From Thermosipho affectus (lineage in GTDB: Bacteria; Thermotogota; Thermotogae; Thermotogales; Fervidobacteriaceae), in NCBI RefSeq assembly GCF_001990485.1, contig NZ_LBFC01000015.1:36376-100375 (forward strand): DNA of 64,000 bases, read 5' to 3'. Below the pieces are notes generated by a model. The model ran no database searches and was not told where the DNA came from. It saw only the letters and a list, made by a program, of their open reading frames with translations. The position numbers and the translations under genes were made by a program. Below are positions 17,115 to 26,314 of this stretch, one piece after another. Numbering within the stretch: position 1 is the first letter of the stretch; every line of letters starts with the position of its first letter.

Positions 17115-17986
17115 TTGTACTGCATATTTTATCTTTTTCTATATCTGCATTCTTGACTTATCTATACATCAAATTTATGAGAAAAGTAAAATTAGGACAG
17201 TATATAAGAGAAGAAGGCCCAGATCTTCACAATTACAAAACAGGTACCCCAACAGCTGGTGGAATAATTTTTGTAAGTATTGCTGTAATATTTGGAATTA
17301 TATACAATATCCCCTTCTCGCTTATACTCTCTTTAATATTATTTGGATTTATTGGATTTCTAGATGATATATCTAGTATCTTAAAAAAACAGGCATTGGG
17401 GCTTAGAGCTTATCAAAAATTATTTTTACAAATAATATTCTCCATATTAATCATTTCATATTCAACAAATTCTACGATATTTGGCTTAAACGTTTCAAAA
17501 ATAACGTATTACGCATTTTGGATATTTACAATCACCGGTGCTTCAAACGCCGTAAATTTAACCGATGGAATTGATGGACTTGCTGGATGGGTTTGGATTA
17601 CTTCCATCATACCACTTTCAATATATGCAAAAGATTTTTCAACTGTTTTTTTGATTTCCACAGTATTAGCATTCTTGTTATTCAATACCAGACCAGCAAA
17701 AATTTTCATGGGTGATACAGGTTCTCTTTCACTTGGTGCATTTATTGCAACATTCGCCATGTTACACGGTTTGGAAAAAGAACTTATATTTTCATCAAGT
17801 ATATTCATAATAGAAACTATAAGTGTTATCCTACAGGTAACATCTTTTAAAATTTTCAAAAAAAGAATTTTTAAGATGTCACCTATACACCACCATTTTG
17901 AATTGCTGGGATGGAAAGAAGAAAAGATAGTAGGGGTATTTTCCGCAATAAATCTAATAATAGCACTTACAGTATTAGGCTGGTGA
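17111..17986 (+). CDS. mraY: Phospho-N-acetylmuramoyl-pentapeptide transferase
   Basis: 291 residues, about ten membrane helices, starting at GTG in a GAGGAGTG context. The diagnostic motifs are GFLDDISSI, NLTDGIDGLAGW, FMGDTGSLSLG and the C-terminal MSPIHHHFELLGW, which is unique to MraY. It transfers phospho-MurNAc-pentapeptide to undecaprenyl phosphate to form lipid I. It is shorter than E. coli MraY (360). Only four bases separate it from a second transferase of the same superfamily. Confidence 0.96.
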   Translation: MIVLHILSFSISAFLTYLYIKFMRKVKLGQYIREEGPDLHNYKTGTPTAGGIIFVSIAVIFGIIYNIPFSLILSLILFGFIGFLDDISSILKKQALGLRAYQKLFLQIIFSILIISYSTNSTIFGLNVSKITYYAFWIFTITGASNAVNLTDGIDGLAGWVWITSIIPLSIYAKDFSTVFLISTVLAFLLFNTRPAKIFMGDTGSLSLGAFIATFAMLHGLEKELIFSSSIFIIETISVILQVTSFKIFKKRIFKMSPIHHHFELLGWKEEKIVGVFSAINLIIALTVLGW

Positions 17987-17990
17987 AAAG

Positions 17991-18830
17991 TTGAATATAA
18001 TCATATACTTTCTTGTAACAATACTTGTATTAATAATATCCAAAAAATTAAACCTTTTTATGGACTATCCAACTCAAAGAAAAAATCATACACTTCCCAC
18101 TCCACAAATTGGCGGAATAATTTTGTTTATTCTACTTGCGATATATTCCAAAAATTCAATATTTATTCTTTTATTGCTTCTTCTTTTTGGAATATTAGAC
18201 GATATGATAAAATTATCCTACAAACAAAAATTTGTATTTGAATTTTTAATAGCTGTGTACTTCGTATGGAAACATAAATTAACCTTATTTGGGTATCAAA
18301 ATATATTCACTGACATATTTGCAATTGTCTGGATCGTTGCGTTTTTTAATGGAATTAACATGATAGACGGATTCAACGGACTTTCAACAGGAGTCTCCAT
18401 TATATACTTTTCAACAATTGGAAAATTTGATATATCTTTAATGTATTTACCTATATTCATTTTCAACTTCTATGGAAAGCTCTTTATGGGAGAAAGCGGT
18501 GTACTAATTACGGGGTATTTACTTCTTTCTTCTATATTGAAAATGGAAAATGAAATGGTATTTTTGACTATATTCTTTGGATATCCCTTCTACGAAGTTG
18601 TCGCAAGTTTTACAAGGCGAATTTTATCTAAAGAAAACCCCTTTATTGCAGACAGAAAACACCTTCATCATATCCTACATGAAAAAATGGGTAGTGCCTT
18701 TTTAGGGATTTCTTATTTACTTGCCTACACACTTACGCTTTTTCCAAGAAATTATGTAAGTATTATTTATTATCTCTCTATATCTTTATTCATTTTCTTT
18801 ATACATTTTAAATTAACAAAAGAAAAATAA
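17991..18830 (+). CDS. WecA/TagO-like UDP-GlcNAc(-1-P):undecaprenyl-phosphate transferase
   Basis: 279 residues with about nine membrane helices, from a TTG start. Motifs are GILDDMIKL, FNGINMIDGFNGLSTG, FMGESGVL and a C-terminal DRKHLHHIL, the HxxH motif of WecA-type enzymes and not the HHHFE of MraY. It probably starts a secondary cell-wall or exopolysaccharide repeat unit on the lipid carrier. Placed right after mraY, it suggests that wall and surface glycan assembly are expressed together. A bidirectional terminator follows. Confidence 0.85.
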   Translation: MNIIIYFLVTILVLIISKKLNLFMDYPTQRKNHTLPTPQIGGIILFILLAIYSKNSIFILLLLLLFGILDDMIKLSYKQKFVFEFLIAVYFVWKHKLTLFGYQNIFTDIFAIVWIVAFFNGINMIDGFNGLSTGVSIIYFSTIGKFDISLMYLPIFIFNFYGKLFMGESGVLITGYLLLSSILKMENEMVFLTIFFGYPFYEVVASFTRRILSKENPFIADRKHLHHILHEKMGSAFLGISYLLAYTLTLFPRNYVSIIYYLSISLFIFFIHFKLTKEK

Positions 18831-18855
18831 TCAACTCCACTGTTTTACCTATTAA

Positions 18856-18885
18856 AAAAACAATCCCCAAAGGGATTGTTTTTAT
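18856..18885. terminator. Bidirectional terminator between wecA-like and flgJ-like genes
   Basis: Stem CAATCCC / GGGATTG (18861-18867 with 18872-18878), loop CAAA, flanked by A7 and T runs. It lies between convergent genes and can end both transcripts. Confidence 0.9.
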
Positions 18886-18922
18886 CTTTACAAAAACTTT
18901 ATATGTAATTTTGTCCATAAAA

Positions 18923-19189
18923 TTACTTTTTTTGATACACTTTCCCACCAAGATATTTATACACACTTTCTGTTAAACCTTTTAAATCGGTCTTTGCGGC
19001 GTTTTTTGAGTACTCATAAAGTAGGTTTTCTCTAAACCACTTTTCCCCAAAACTTTCTGGAACCAAAGATGATTTTGGAATAGTATCATACATCTTCCTA
19101 AAAATTTGAAAGAAAAAATTTGCAACAAATTCTTCTGAAACCTTTTTCAATTTATCAACTTTTACTTGATTAACAGATTCAACTCTCAC
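18923..19189 (-). CDS. FlgJ-type rod-binding protein, muramidase-less
   Basis: 88 residues from GTG with GAGGTGA upstream. The sequence VSEEFVANFFFQIFRKMYDTIP and a later YEYSKNAAK resemble the N-terminal rod-scaffold domain of FlgJ. The C-terminal glucosaminidase domain of proteobacterial FlgJ is absent. It is the last gene of flgA-flgH-flgI-flgJ, the normal order for ring and rod assembly. Small size makes the call depend partly on context. Confidence 0.78.
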   Translation of the reverse strand: MRVESVNQVKVDKLKKVSEEFVANFFFQIFRKMYDTIPKSSLVPESFGEKWFRENLLYEYSKNAAKTDLKGLTESVYKYLGGKVYQKK

Positions 19190-19198
19190 ACTATCACC

Positions 19199-20188
19199 TC
19201 ACATTACTTTAACTTCCGCAAATATCGCACCTGCTTTGTGTAACTCCTGAATTATCCCTATTATGTCTTGAGGTGTAGCTCCCAGTGCTTTGAGTGCAGA
19301 TATCAAATTGGAAATAGTAGCTTCTTGTCCCTCTATTTCACCATTTTGAATATTCACCACAAAATTCCCATAACTTAATGTAAAATCTGAAATCCTAATA
19401 TCTCCTCCAAAAATGACGGTTCCCGTTCGCTCGTTGATAATCACCTTTGCAGCTTGATCTGGAACTACTTCAAGTTCTTCAATTATAGACAAAAACGTTA
19501 TCAAATCATCCAAGAAAGCATCCGGTATTTGCACCTTAATAGATGCGGGATCATTTGCCTTTGCAAGCTTTAAATCAAACTTCTGATTTATAGCGGCTGC
19601 AACCCTCGCAGATGTTGTAATATCTGGATTTTGTAAAAGAATAGTTATACTGTTCTCAGAAACAATATTTGAAGGGATTTCCTTTTCTATCAAAGCACCA
19701 TTTGGTATATAACCTGTAACTTTAAATCTGCTTTGCAAATTAACAGATGATTTTACTTCCACACCACCTGTTGACACTGGACCTTGGGCAACTGCGTAAA
19801 CATTACCATCCGCACCGTAAAGAGGTGTTTGTATTAAAACCCCATTTTCCAAGCTTTTTGCACTTCCAAGAGACGCTACAACTACATCTAATCTCATTCC
19901 TTCTTTGTAAAAAGGTGGAATATCAGCTACAACCATAACAAGTGCGGTATTATTAGATTTTATATCACTTTCTGAGATGGGAATTCCAAAATTTTTAAAC
20001 ATATTTGCAAGAAGTGGAGAATTTAAAGATCCCCCATCACCAGTACCGTTAAGACCTACGACAATACCTACTCCAAAAAGTTGGTTATCTCTGGCTCCCC
20101 TAAATTTTGCAATATCTTTTATCCTTACAACCGCCGAAAATGAAATTAAAGATACTATCAAAAACGTAAAAATTATCCTTTTTTTCAT
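19199..20188 (-). CDS. flgI: Flagellar P-ring protein
   Basis: 329 residues from ATG 20188 with GAGGTGGAAGGT before it. A longer frame overlaps flgH and has no ribosome site. A signal peptide (about 1-16) precedes the FlgI motif RIKDIAKFRGARDNQLFG and GIVVGLNGTGD, and the protein ends in DIIGIIQELHKAGAIFAEVKVM. It forms the periplasmic P-ring around the rod. Its presence implies a peptidoglycan bushing in this lineage. Confidence 0.95.
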   Translation of the reverse strand: MKKRIIFTFLIVSLISFSAVVRIKDIAKFRGARDNQLFGVGIVVGLNGTGDGGSLNSPLLANMFKNFGIPISESDIKSNNTALVMVVADIPPFYKEGMRLDVVVASLGSAKSLENGVLIQTPLYGADGNVYAVAQGPVSTGGVEVKSSVNLQSRFKVTGYIPNGALIEKEIPSNIVSENSITILLQNPDITTSARVAAAINQKFDLKLAKANDPASIKVQIPDAFLDDLITFLSIIEELEVVPDQAAKVIINERTGTVIFGGDIRISDFTLSYGNFVVNIQNGEIEGQEATISNLISALKALGATPQDIIGIIQELHKAGAIFAEVKVM

Positions 20189-20198
20189 ACCTTCCACC

Positions 20199-20783
20199 TC
20201 ATCTAAATAAATCTGCAATTGATGAAAGAACCAAACCCAACCAACTTCCCTCATTTGGATCATCTTCAAAAATTATCTTTCCGTTTTCCCATATCTGTGC
20301 ATCCATCAAATCGGTGGAATCAACTGTATTTTTAGGCGATATAACTTCAGGATTTACCCACCCTGTTATTATAATCTCTCTTAAATCATTCCCAACCTTT
20401 ATATTTTTCCTACCTTCAACGTATAAATTCCCATACTCATCTACTTTTTTCACAATTGCCGTTATTTGGAGTATAACACTTGTTTGGCTCTTATTTGAAC
20501 TCTTTACTTTATCAGAATCCTTAATTGGCAAAAATTTAGATAAATCCGTTCCTAAAATCTTTGCCCCACTATTTATTGCACCTAATATCGTATTTTTAAA
20601 AGAATCCACCTCTGAACTTGTAGAAAACCTCGGTGTCTCATATACCAGTATATTTACCACATCTCCCACTTTGGAAGCCCTCTTGCTGGCTATTATATTT
20701 CCAAATTTACTATTTGGGTTATATATGGAATTTGAAAAGACAAAAATTGAAATAATCAAAAATATTATTAAAATCTTTTTCAT
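20199..20783 (-). CDS. flgH: Flagellar L-ring protein
   Basis: 194 residues. A signal peptide (about 1-18) is followed by KVGDVVNILVYETPRFS, a central TAIVKKVDEYGNLYVEGRK and ITGWVNPEVIS, all FlgH hallmarks. Proteobacterial FlgH is a lipoprotein, but no Cys follows the signal peptide here, so the L-ring would not be lipid-anchored. This fits an atypical (toga) outer layer. The start overlaps flgA by four bases. Confidence 0.92.
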   Translation of the reverse strand: MKKILIIFLIISIFVFSNSIYNPNSKFGNIIASKRASKVGDVVNILVYETPRFSTSSEVDSFKNTILGAINSGAKILGTDLSKFLPIKDSDKVKSSNKSQTSVILQITAIVKKVDEYGNLYVEGRKNIKVGNDLREIIITGWVNPEVISPKNTVDSTDLMDAQIWENGKIIFEDDPNEGSWLGLVLSSIADLFR

Positions 20784-21712
20784 TTTGACACCTCCACAAC
20801 CCTCAACATAGGGCCTTTAACAACCAATCCGTAAACTATTTTTCCAGTATCCACATTTCTTGCCTTAATTACGTCTCCCACATTTCCACTTTCCATAGCC
20901 CTAAGCAATGCATGCACCTTTACACCTGGAAGCTCTACGTATCCAAATATTAATTGTCCTACAACCACATCCGGAATTTCTTCTAAATACTCTTCGTAAA
21001 TAGGTTCACCTATTTTAAAATACTTCTTAGAAATCATGGGAAGTTTAGATATATCAACCGGTGTACCATGTAATGATAAAATATTTATATCGCTGTATAC
21101 AATATCTTCTTTCTTTATTTGCTCTCCATAATTAATATTTCTCGCAGCAACAGGTATTTTCCTAATATATTCGGCTATCAAATTAACGTTAAAATATCCC
21201 CTCGTTCTACCTTTTTCCTTTAAAGAAAAACGTACAAGAAAACTACCACCAATTGATTCAATAACATCGTAATCAAAGTTATCGTGTTGTACAATTGAAC
21301 CATATGTTGATACAATTTTTACAGTTGCACCATCTGGAAGCCTTGAAAGTACCAATTTTTTTGAAAGTTCTTTTGCAAAATCCTCTGTCAACGTGGCAGT
21401 CGTACTTTCATTTGTTAAAACAGGCGGAAAATATACTTTTATATAACCAAAAGTAGGAGTAGCCTCAATTTGAGTGGCTACTCGAGACAATCTTTGCAAA
21501 ACATACTTTACATTTACATCTAATGTCGTATCTTCTGGGATATACGCAAGGGTAATATTTTTTAGCGATGTTGCATCAATACCAGTAAAAGTTGCAGCTA
21601 CATCGTATACAGTAATAGAATTAGTGGTTACCGTTGAAAAATCTAAAAACTGTATAAACATAGAAAACGAAAAGAAAGGTAAAAGCAAAAAAAGAAATAT
21701 CACACGTTTCAT
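20780..21712 (-). CDS. flgA: FlgA, P-ring assembly chaperone
   Basis: 310 residues with a signal peptide. The C-terminal SAF domain shows VAARNINYGEQIKKEDI and the FlgA tail LRAMESGNVGDVIKARNVDTG followed by VYGLVVKGPMLRV. FlgA helps FlgI monomers polymerise in the periplasm. The N-terminal half has no clear family and is longer than in E. coli FlgA (219 residues). The gene begins one base after the gyrB stop, so flagellar genes ride on the gyrB transcript. Confidence 0.88.
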   Translation of the reverse strand: MKRVIFLFLLLPFFSFSMFIQFLDFSTVTTNSITVYDVAATFTGIDATSLKNITLAYIPEDTTLDVNVKYVLQRLSRVATQIEATPTFGYIKVYFPPVLTNESTTATLTEDFAKELSKKLVLSRLPDGATVKIVSTYGSIVQHDNFDYDVIESIGGSFLVRFSLKEKGRTRGYFNVNLIAEYIRKIPVAARNINYGEQIKKEDIVYSDINILSLHGTPVDISKLPMISKKYFKIGEPIYEEYLEEIPDVVVGQLIFGYVELPGVKVHALLRAMESGNVGDVIKARNVDTGKIVYGLVVKGPMLRVVEVSK

Positions 21713-21713
21713 T

Positions 21714-23597
21714 TTAAATATCTATCTCCTTTACTTGAAGTGCATGTCTAAAGATAAATTCTTTCCTACTCTCAGTGTCACTACCCATAAGCATTTCAAA
21801 AAGTTCATCTGCTTCCTCTGCATCCTCAATCTGCACTTTCAAGAGCTTTCTATTTTCCGGATCCATCGTAGTTTCCCAAAGTTGCTGCGGGTTCATTTCA
21901 CCAAGACCTTTGTACCTTTGTATCTCAATTTTTTTATCTTTTATACTTTCTTTAAAATCTTCTAATTCTTCATCACTGTAAAAATAGTACGATTTTCTTC
22001 CCATATTAACTCTATAAAGAGGTGGTTGTGCTATGTAAATTTTACCATCATCAATTAACTTTCTCATATACCTGTAAAAAAGGGTTAAAAGTAAAGTCCT
22101 TATATGTGCACCATCAACATCTGCATCGGTCATTATAATTATCTTTCCATACCTAAGCTTTGAAGTATCAAAATCATCTCCTATTCCCGTTCCAAGTGCT
22201 GTTATTATATCCCTAATCTGTTCATTTTTTAATAACTTAAGCCAACCACTTTTCTCAACGTTCAAAATTTTTCCCCTTAACGGCAAAATAGCTTGAAAAT
22301 TTCTATCCCTTGCCTGTTTTGCGGATCCTCCAGCAGAATCACCCTCAACTATAAACAACTCGGACTCTTCCATTTTCTTTGTTATACAATCTGCCAACTT
22401 TCCAGGCAATGAAGAACTTCCAAAAACACTTTTTCTTTTTATCATTTCCCTTGCATGCTTTGCCGCTTCTCTAGCTTTTTTTGCTTCCAAAGCCTTTTGA
22501 ATTATTATCTTTAAAGTACTTTCCGAATTATCAAAATATTCCAAAAGTTTTTCCCTAACAACCTTTGCAACTGCTTCTTGTACCTCTTCATTTCCAAGTT
22601 TTGATTTAGTCTGTCCTTCAAATTCTGGAGTTTTAGACATCAACACACTAACAATAGCAACAATACCTTCGCGCACATCTTCCCCTCTTAAAGTATCTTT
22701 TTTCAACTGACCCGTTTTCTTTCCCAATTCATTCACAACACGTGTAAATGCGGTTTTAAAACCCGTAACATGTGTACCACCATCAACCGTTCTTATGTTA
22801 TTTACAAATGAATAAATCTTTTCAAAATCTGATGCAGTATATTGAAAACATACATCAACCTTTATACCATTGTATTCCCCAGAAACCAAAATAGGTTCGT
22901 GCAAACTCTTTGCACCTTTACTTAAATAATTTACAAATTCTTTTAAACCACCTGTAAAGTGGTATGTTTTTTCTATATTTTCCCTTTCATCTTTAAAGAC
23001 TATTGTAACTTGTGGATTTAAAAACGCAAGTTCCCTTAACCTTATTAAAATCGTATCAGAATCAAATTCTACAGTGGAAAAAATTTCTGAATCTGGTTTG
23101 AACCTTACAATTGTTCCTCTTTTTTCGGTATTACCAATTATTTTTACTTCAGTTAGTGGTACCCCTCTTTGATACTTTTGATAGTATATTTTACCTTCTC
23201 TATGCACTTCTACTTCCAGCCACTCTGATAATGCATTTACAACGGAAGCACCAACACCGTGTAATCCACCACTTACCTTGTAGGAATCCTTCGAAAATTT
23301 TCCACCCGCATGTAATGTGGTCATTACCACTTCTAGCGCACTTTTACCCGTTTCAGGGTGGATATCTACAGGAATTCCCCTACCGTTATCTTCTATTTCA
23401 ACGCTACCATCTTCAAAGATAGTTACATAAATTGTATCACAATATCCTTGTAAGGCTTCATCTATACTGTTATCCACTATTTCATATACCAAATGATGAA
23501 GGCCTGCCTTTCCTGTTGAACCTATATACATTCCAGGTCTTTGCCTTACAGGTTCAAGACCTTTTAACACTTTTATATTCTGCGCATTATAATCCAT
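21714..23597 (-). CDS. gyrB: DNA gyrase subunit B
   Basis: 627 residues, normal length. The GHKL ATPase domain has YEIVDNSIDEAL, DNGRGIPVD and GGLHGVGASVVNAL. The Toprim domain has EGDSAGGSAKQ and TDADVDGAHIRTLL, and the C-terminus has RYKGLGEMNPQQLW. It is preceded by GAGGAGGC. It supplies ATP hydrolysis and strand passage for negative supercoiling with GyrA. It sits in one continuous operon with a DciA-like gene upstream and flgA downstream. Confidence 0.98.
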   Translation of the reverse strand: MDYNAQNIKVLKGLEPVRQRPGMYIGSTGKAGLHHLVYEIVDNSIDEALQGYCDTIYVTIFEDGSVEIEDNGRGIPVDIHPETGKSALEVVMTTLHAGGKFSKDSYKVSGGLHGVGASVVNALSEWLEVEVHREGKIYYQKYQRGVPLTEVKIIGNTEKRGTIVRFKPDSEIFSTVEFDSDTILIRLRELAFLNPQVTIVFKDERENIEKTYHFTGGLKEFVNYLSKGAKSLHEPILVSGEYNGIKVDVCFQYTASDFEKIYSFVNNIRTVDGGTHVTGFKTAFTRVVNELGKKTGQLKKDTLRGEDVREGIVAIVSVLMSKTPEFEGQTKSKLGNEEVQEAVAKVVREKLLEYFDNSESTLKIIIQKALEAKKAREAAKHAREMIKRKSVFGSSSLPGKLADCITKKMEESELFIVEGDSAGGSAKQARDRNFQAILPLRGKILNVEKSGWLKLLKNEQIRDIITALGTGIGDDFDTSKLRYGKIIIMTDADVDGAHIRTLLLTLFYRYMRKLIDDGKIYIAQPPLYRVNMGRKSYYFYSDEELEDFKESIKDKKIEIQRYKGLGEMNPQQLWETTMDPENRKLLKVQIEDAEEADELFEMLMGSDTESRKEFIFRHALQVKEIDI

Positions 23598-23598
23598 T

Positions 23599-23886
23599 TT
23601 AATGCCTCCTCTTTTTTATTATTACCTTTTTCACATAATCTTCTCCTAACTTTTTATTCATGTTTTCACGTATTTTTTCCCTAAAAAATTGCAATTCAAT
23701 AGCATACATCTCATCACATTCTATATAAAGATTTCCTCTGTTAAAGTAAGTTACCTTACAATGCTCATTAAAAGGTACACCAATCACTTCTTTAAAATGA
23801 TCCCTTGAAATAGACGAAATATACAATTTTCTAAAAAGAGGACTTTTTTTGGAAAGCTCTTTAAAAACTTCCGCTAATTTTTTCAT
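23599..23886 (-). CDS. DUF721 / DciA-like protein
   Basis: 95 residues from ATG 23886 (MKKLAEVFKELSKKSP) with GAGGAG upstream. It has the small KH-like DUF721 layout with a short N-terminal helix, then KVTYFNRGNLYIECDEMYAIELQFFREKI in the centre, written here in outline only. DciA proteins load the replicative helicase in most bacteria. Placement next to gyrB matches the dciA-gyrB linkage seen elsewhere. It overlaps the upstream aminotransferase gene by 26 bases. Confidence 0.72.
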   Translation of the reverse strand: MKKLAEVFKELSKKSPLFRKLYISSISRDHFKEVIGVPFNEHCKVTYFNRGNLYIECDEMYAIELQFFREKIRENMNKKLGEDYVKKVIIKKRRH

Positions 23887-24604
23887 TAATATACTCCTCA
23901 AAAGACTTGGAAAGTTCTTTGGAAAGAGATGTCTCAAACTTATATTTTCCTAAGTAATTTACAGGCACAATCCCACCACTTGTATGAGTTAAAAAAAGCT
24001 CATCTGCAAAAAAAAGCTCTTTTAACTCTATCTTTGTTTCTCTTACCAAATATCCCATCTCTTTTAACATTTCTATTACATATTTTCTTGTAATCCCCTC
24101 TAATACTCCGCTTTCGATAGAAGGCGTATAGACCATACCATCTTTTACAAGAAAAATGTTTGAAAAACTTCCCTCACAAACAAAACCCTGACCATTTAAT
24201 AAAATAACATCATAGTTTTCGCCTTTGCGCTTTCTTGCAAGATGTAAATCTGCTCTCCCCAAAGATTTAAAATTTGGGGGAATCGATATAGGATCCGCAT
24301 GCCTAATTTTTGAAATATCTACTTTTACATCCAAAACTTTCTTTTTTTCAAAATACTCACCAATAGAATATAAAGTAACTCCGTTGTTTACAATTCCATA
24401 TATCTTAATTCTATCAAATTCTAATTTATTCTCCACTTCACATAAAAATTGCTTGTATGAAATCTTTTCCCCCAAATAACTTAAAGAGCCTAAAAACCTT
24501 TTGTAATGCTCTTTAACTGCAAACGGCTTTCCATTATACACCCTCAAAGTCTCATACACAACTATCCCATTTAAAACTTTATTGACTAGAAAGCTTTCGG
24601 TCAT
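23861..24604 (-). CDS. Class IV aminotransferase (BCAT / D-amino acid / ADC-lyase family)
   Basis: 247 residues. The PLP lysine region is PNFKSLGRADLHLARK with Lys103, and the conserved CEGSFSNIF follows at about 150. The C-terminal THTSGGIVPV is the substrate/phosphate loop. Members transaminate branched-chain or D-amino acids or release p-aminobenzoate. The substrate is not decidable here, though the folA gene elsewhere in the window makes ADC lyase one option. The gene overlaps mtaB by 26 bases. Confidence 0.83.
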   Translation of the reverse strand: MTESFLVNKVLNGIVVYETLRVYNGKPFAVKEHYKRFLGSLSYLGEKISYKQFLCEVENKLEFDRIKIYGIVNNGVTLYSIGEYFEKKKVLDVKVDISKIRHADPISIPPNFKSLGRADLHLARKRKGENYDVILLNGQGFVCEGSFSNIFLVKDGMVYTPSIESGVLEGITRKYVIEMLKEMGYLVRETKIELKELFFADELFLTHTSGGIVPVNYLGKYKFETSLSKELSKSFEEYINEKISGSF

Positions 24605-25868
24605 ATATTCTAGAAATCACTCCTCCATCTGTAACCGTCATAACAGTTACCTCCTCAAAATTTCCAAAAGTTCCCTTCGATGTTTCATGTAATACATAGT
24701 ACTCATCATACCCCGTAAATATTTTATTTCTACAGCTTTCTATCAAAACCTTTGCCTGTCTTCCTATTAACCTTTTTCTATATTCCTTTGCCACTTTCTT
24801 ACTTACTTTTTCAAGTTCAATAACTCTCTCTTTCTTTATATTTCCAGGTACCTTATTATCCATCTTGGACGCCAGTGTATGTGGTCTATCAGAATATCTA
24901 AACGCATGAACTTTGGAAAACATTGAAAAATTAACCACATTCAGTGTATCTTCAAAGTCTTTTTGTGTTTCACCGGGAAATCCCACCATTATATCCGTAG
25001 TTATTGAAAAACTCTTATCCTCTTTTCTTAATTTTTCAACAAGATTTAAATAATACTCTCTGGTATAGTTCCTTCTCATCCTTTCTAAAACGTTATTACT
25101 TCCACTTTGAAGAGGAATGTGTAAATGATTACAAATTTTTTCTTCATTCACAATGAATTTTATCAATTCATCGTCTATATCTTCTGGATTTATAGAGCTT
25201 AACCTTATTCTAAAATCTCCCTTTATTTTTACAACGTTCGTTAGAAGTTTTAAAAGTGTGGTATCTTTATCTTTTCCATACTTTCCAAGATTTAATCCCG
25301 TGATTACAATCTCTTTATATTCTTTATTTACCATTCTCAATATCTCACTTACCACAAGTTCTATGGGTTTACTCCTTATCTTCGTGCCTCGCGCATATCT
25401 AATTGCACAATAACTACAAACATTTGTACATCCATCTTGCACTTTTATGAAAGCACGTGTCCTTTCAGAAAGCGAAGAAAACACATACTCTTCTTCAAGA
25501 TCATCTGCCTTCCAATAGGTTTTATCAACAAAAACACCAACATTTCCTATTAAACTTTCTATGTTTTTCTTTTCCTTATTTCCCACGATCAAATCTACTT
25601 CTTCATTAGCCAATTCATCTGCCGCAATTTGAGGATAGCAACCTGCAACAACAATTCTTGAACCTGGAAATTTTTTCTTTATACGCCTTATTTGTTGTTT
25701 TATCTTCCTTGTAGCCTCATTTGTCACAACACAGCTATTTATAACAAACACATCAGATTCCACTTCTCCACTCACCACTACATAACCTTCATTTTCAAGT
25801 TTCTCGGTCATAAGTTCAGATTCATATTGATTTAACTTACAGCCATACGTAATTATACTAACTCTCAT
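24579..25868 (-). CDS. mtaB: tRNA t6A37 methylthiotransferase
   Basis: 429 residues. The N-terminal UPF0004 domain carries Cys10, Cys46 and Cys77 for the auxiliary Fe-S cluster, the radical-SAM cluster CTNVCSYC lies at about 147-154, and a C-terminal TRAM domain ends the protein. The opening VSIITYGCKLNQYESE and the AIRYARG extension favour MtaB over MiaB or RimO. It adds a methylthio group to t6A37 of tRNA-Lys and related tRNAs. A tRNA-Lys (TTT) is encoded in this window. Confidence 0.9.
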   Translation of the reverse strand: MRVSIITYGCKLNQYESELMTEKLENEGYVVVSGEVESDVFVINSCVVTNEATRKIKQQIRRIKKKFPGSRIVVAGCYPQIAADELANEEVDLIVGNKEKKNIESLIGNVGVFVDKTYWKADDLEEEYVFSSLSERTRAFIKVQDGCTNVCSYCAIRYARGTKIRSKPIELVVSEILRMVNKEYKEIVITGLNLGKYGKDKDTTLLKLLTNVVKIKGDFRIRLSSINPEDIDDELIKFIVNEEKICNHLHIPLQSGSNNVLERMRRNYTREYYLNLVEKLRKEDKSFSITTDIMVGFPGETQKDFEDTLNVVNFSMFSKVHAFRYSDRPHTLASKMDNKVPGNIKKERVIELEKVSKKVAKEYRKRLIGRQAKVLIESCRNKIFTGYDEYYVLHETSKGTFGNFEEVTVMTVTDGGVISRIYDRKLSSQ

Positions 25869-25869
25869 C

Positions 25870-26313
25870 TTAATCCTCCCTACTAACTGCGTCCAAAATC
25901 CTCATTCTAGTAATAATACCAACTAATTTGTCGGAATTATCCACCACAGGAAGGATTTTCAAACTATGCCTTATCATTAAATCAGCTGCATGTAAAAGTG
26001 GTGTATCTTCTTTTATTACAATAGCAGGTTTTGTCATAACTTCCGATACAGATTTATTGGAAATTTTCTTTAAACTCCTCACAAACTGGTTTAAATCCGG
26101 TATAAAAGACGCGGTCTGTAACAACGAAAAATAACTAGGTAATGATGCCCTTATTATATCGTTTTCACTTATAAACCCAACAACTTTGTAGTCTTCATTA
26201 ACCACAGGTACACCTGTTATTTCTTGTCTTGAAAGTATTTTTAAAACTCTTGATACCGACTCATCTTCTAAAACCGCAGTTATATCTCTTATGTAAAATT
26301 CCCTTACCTTCAT
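25870..26313 (-). CDS. Tandem CBS-domain protein
   Basis: 147 residues from ATG 26313, one base after the stop of the sugar kinase gene, with GGGTGGAG before it. Two CBS domains are clear: ITGVPVVNEDYKVVGFISENDI in the first (shown in part as GVPVV and GFISENDII) and ILPVVDNSDKLVGIITRMRI in the second. Such pairs bind adenine nucleotides and regulate partners. No enzymatic domain is attached, and the target is unknown. Confidence 0.85.
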   Translation of the reverse strand: MKVREFYIRDITAVLEDESVSRVLKILSRQEITGVPVVNEDYKVVGFISENDIIRASLPSYFSLLQTASFIPDLNQFVRSLKKISNKSVSEVMTKPAIVIKEDTPLLHAADLMIRHSLKILPVVDNSDKLVGIITRMRILDAVSRED

Positions 26314-26314
26314 T

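Noticed and set aside
23861..24604. Specific assignment as ADC lyase (pabC)
   Set aside because: Motifs do not distinguish it from branched-chain or D-amino acid aminotransferases, and no pabA or pabB gene is adjacent.
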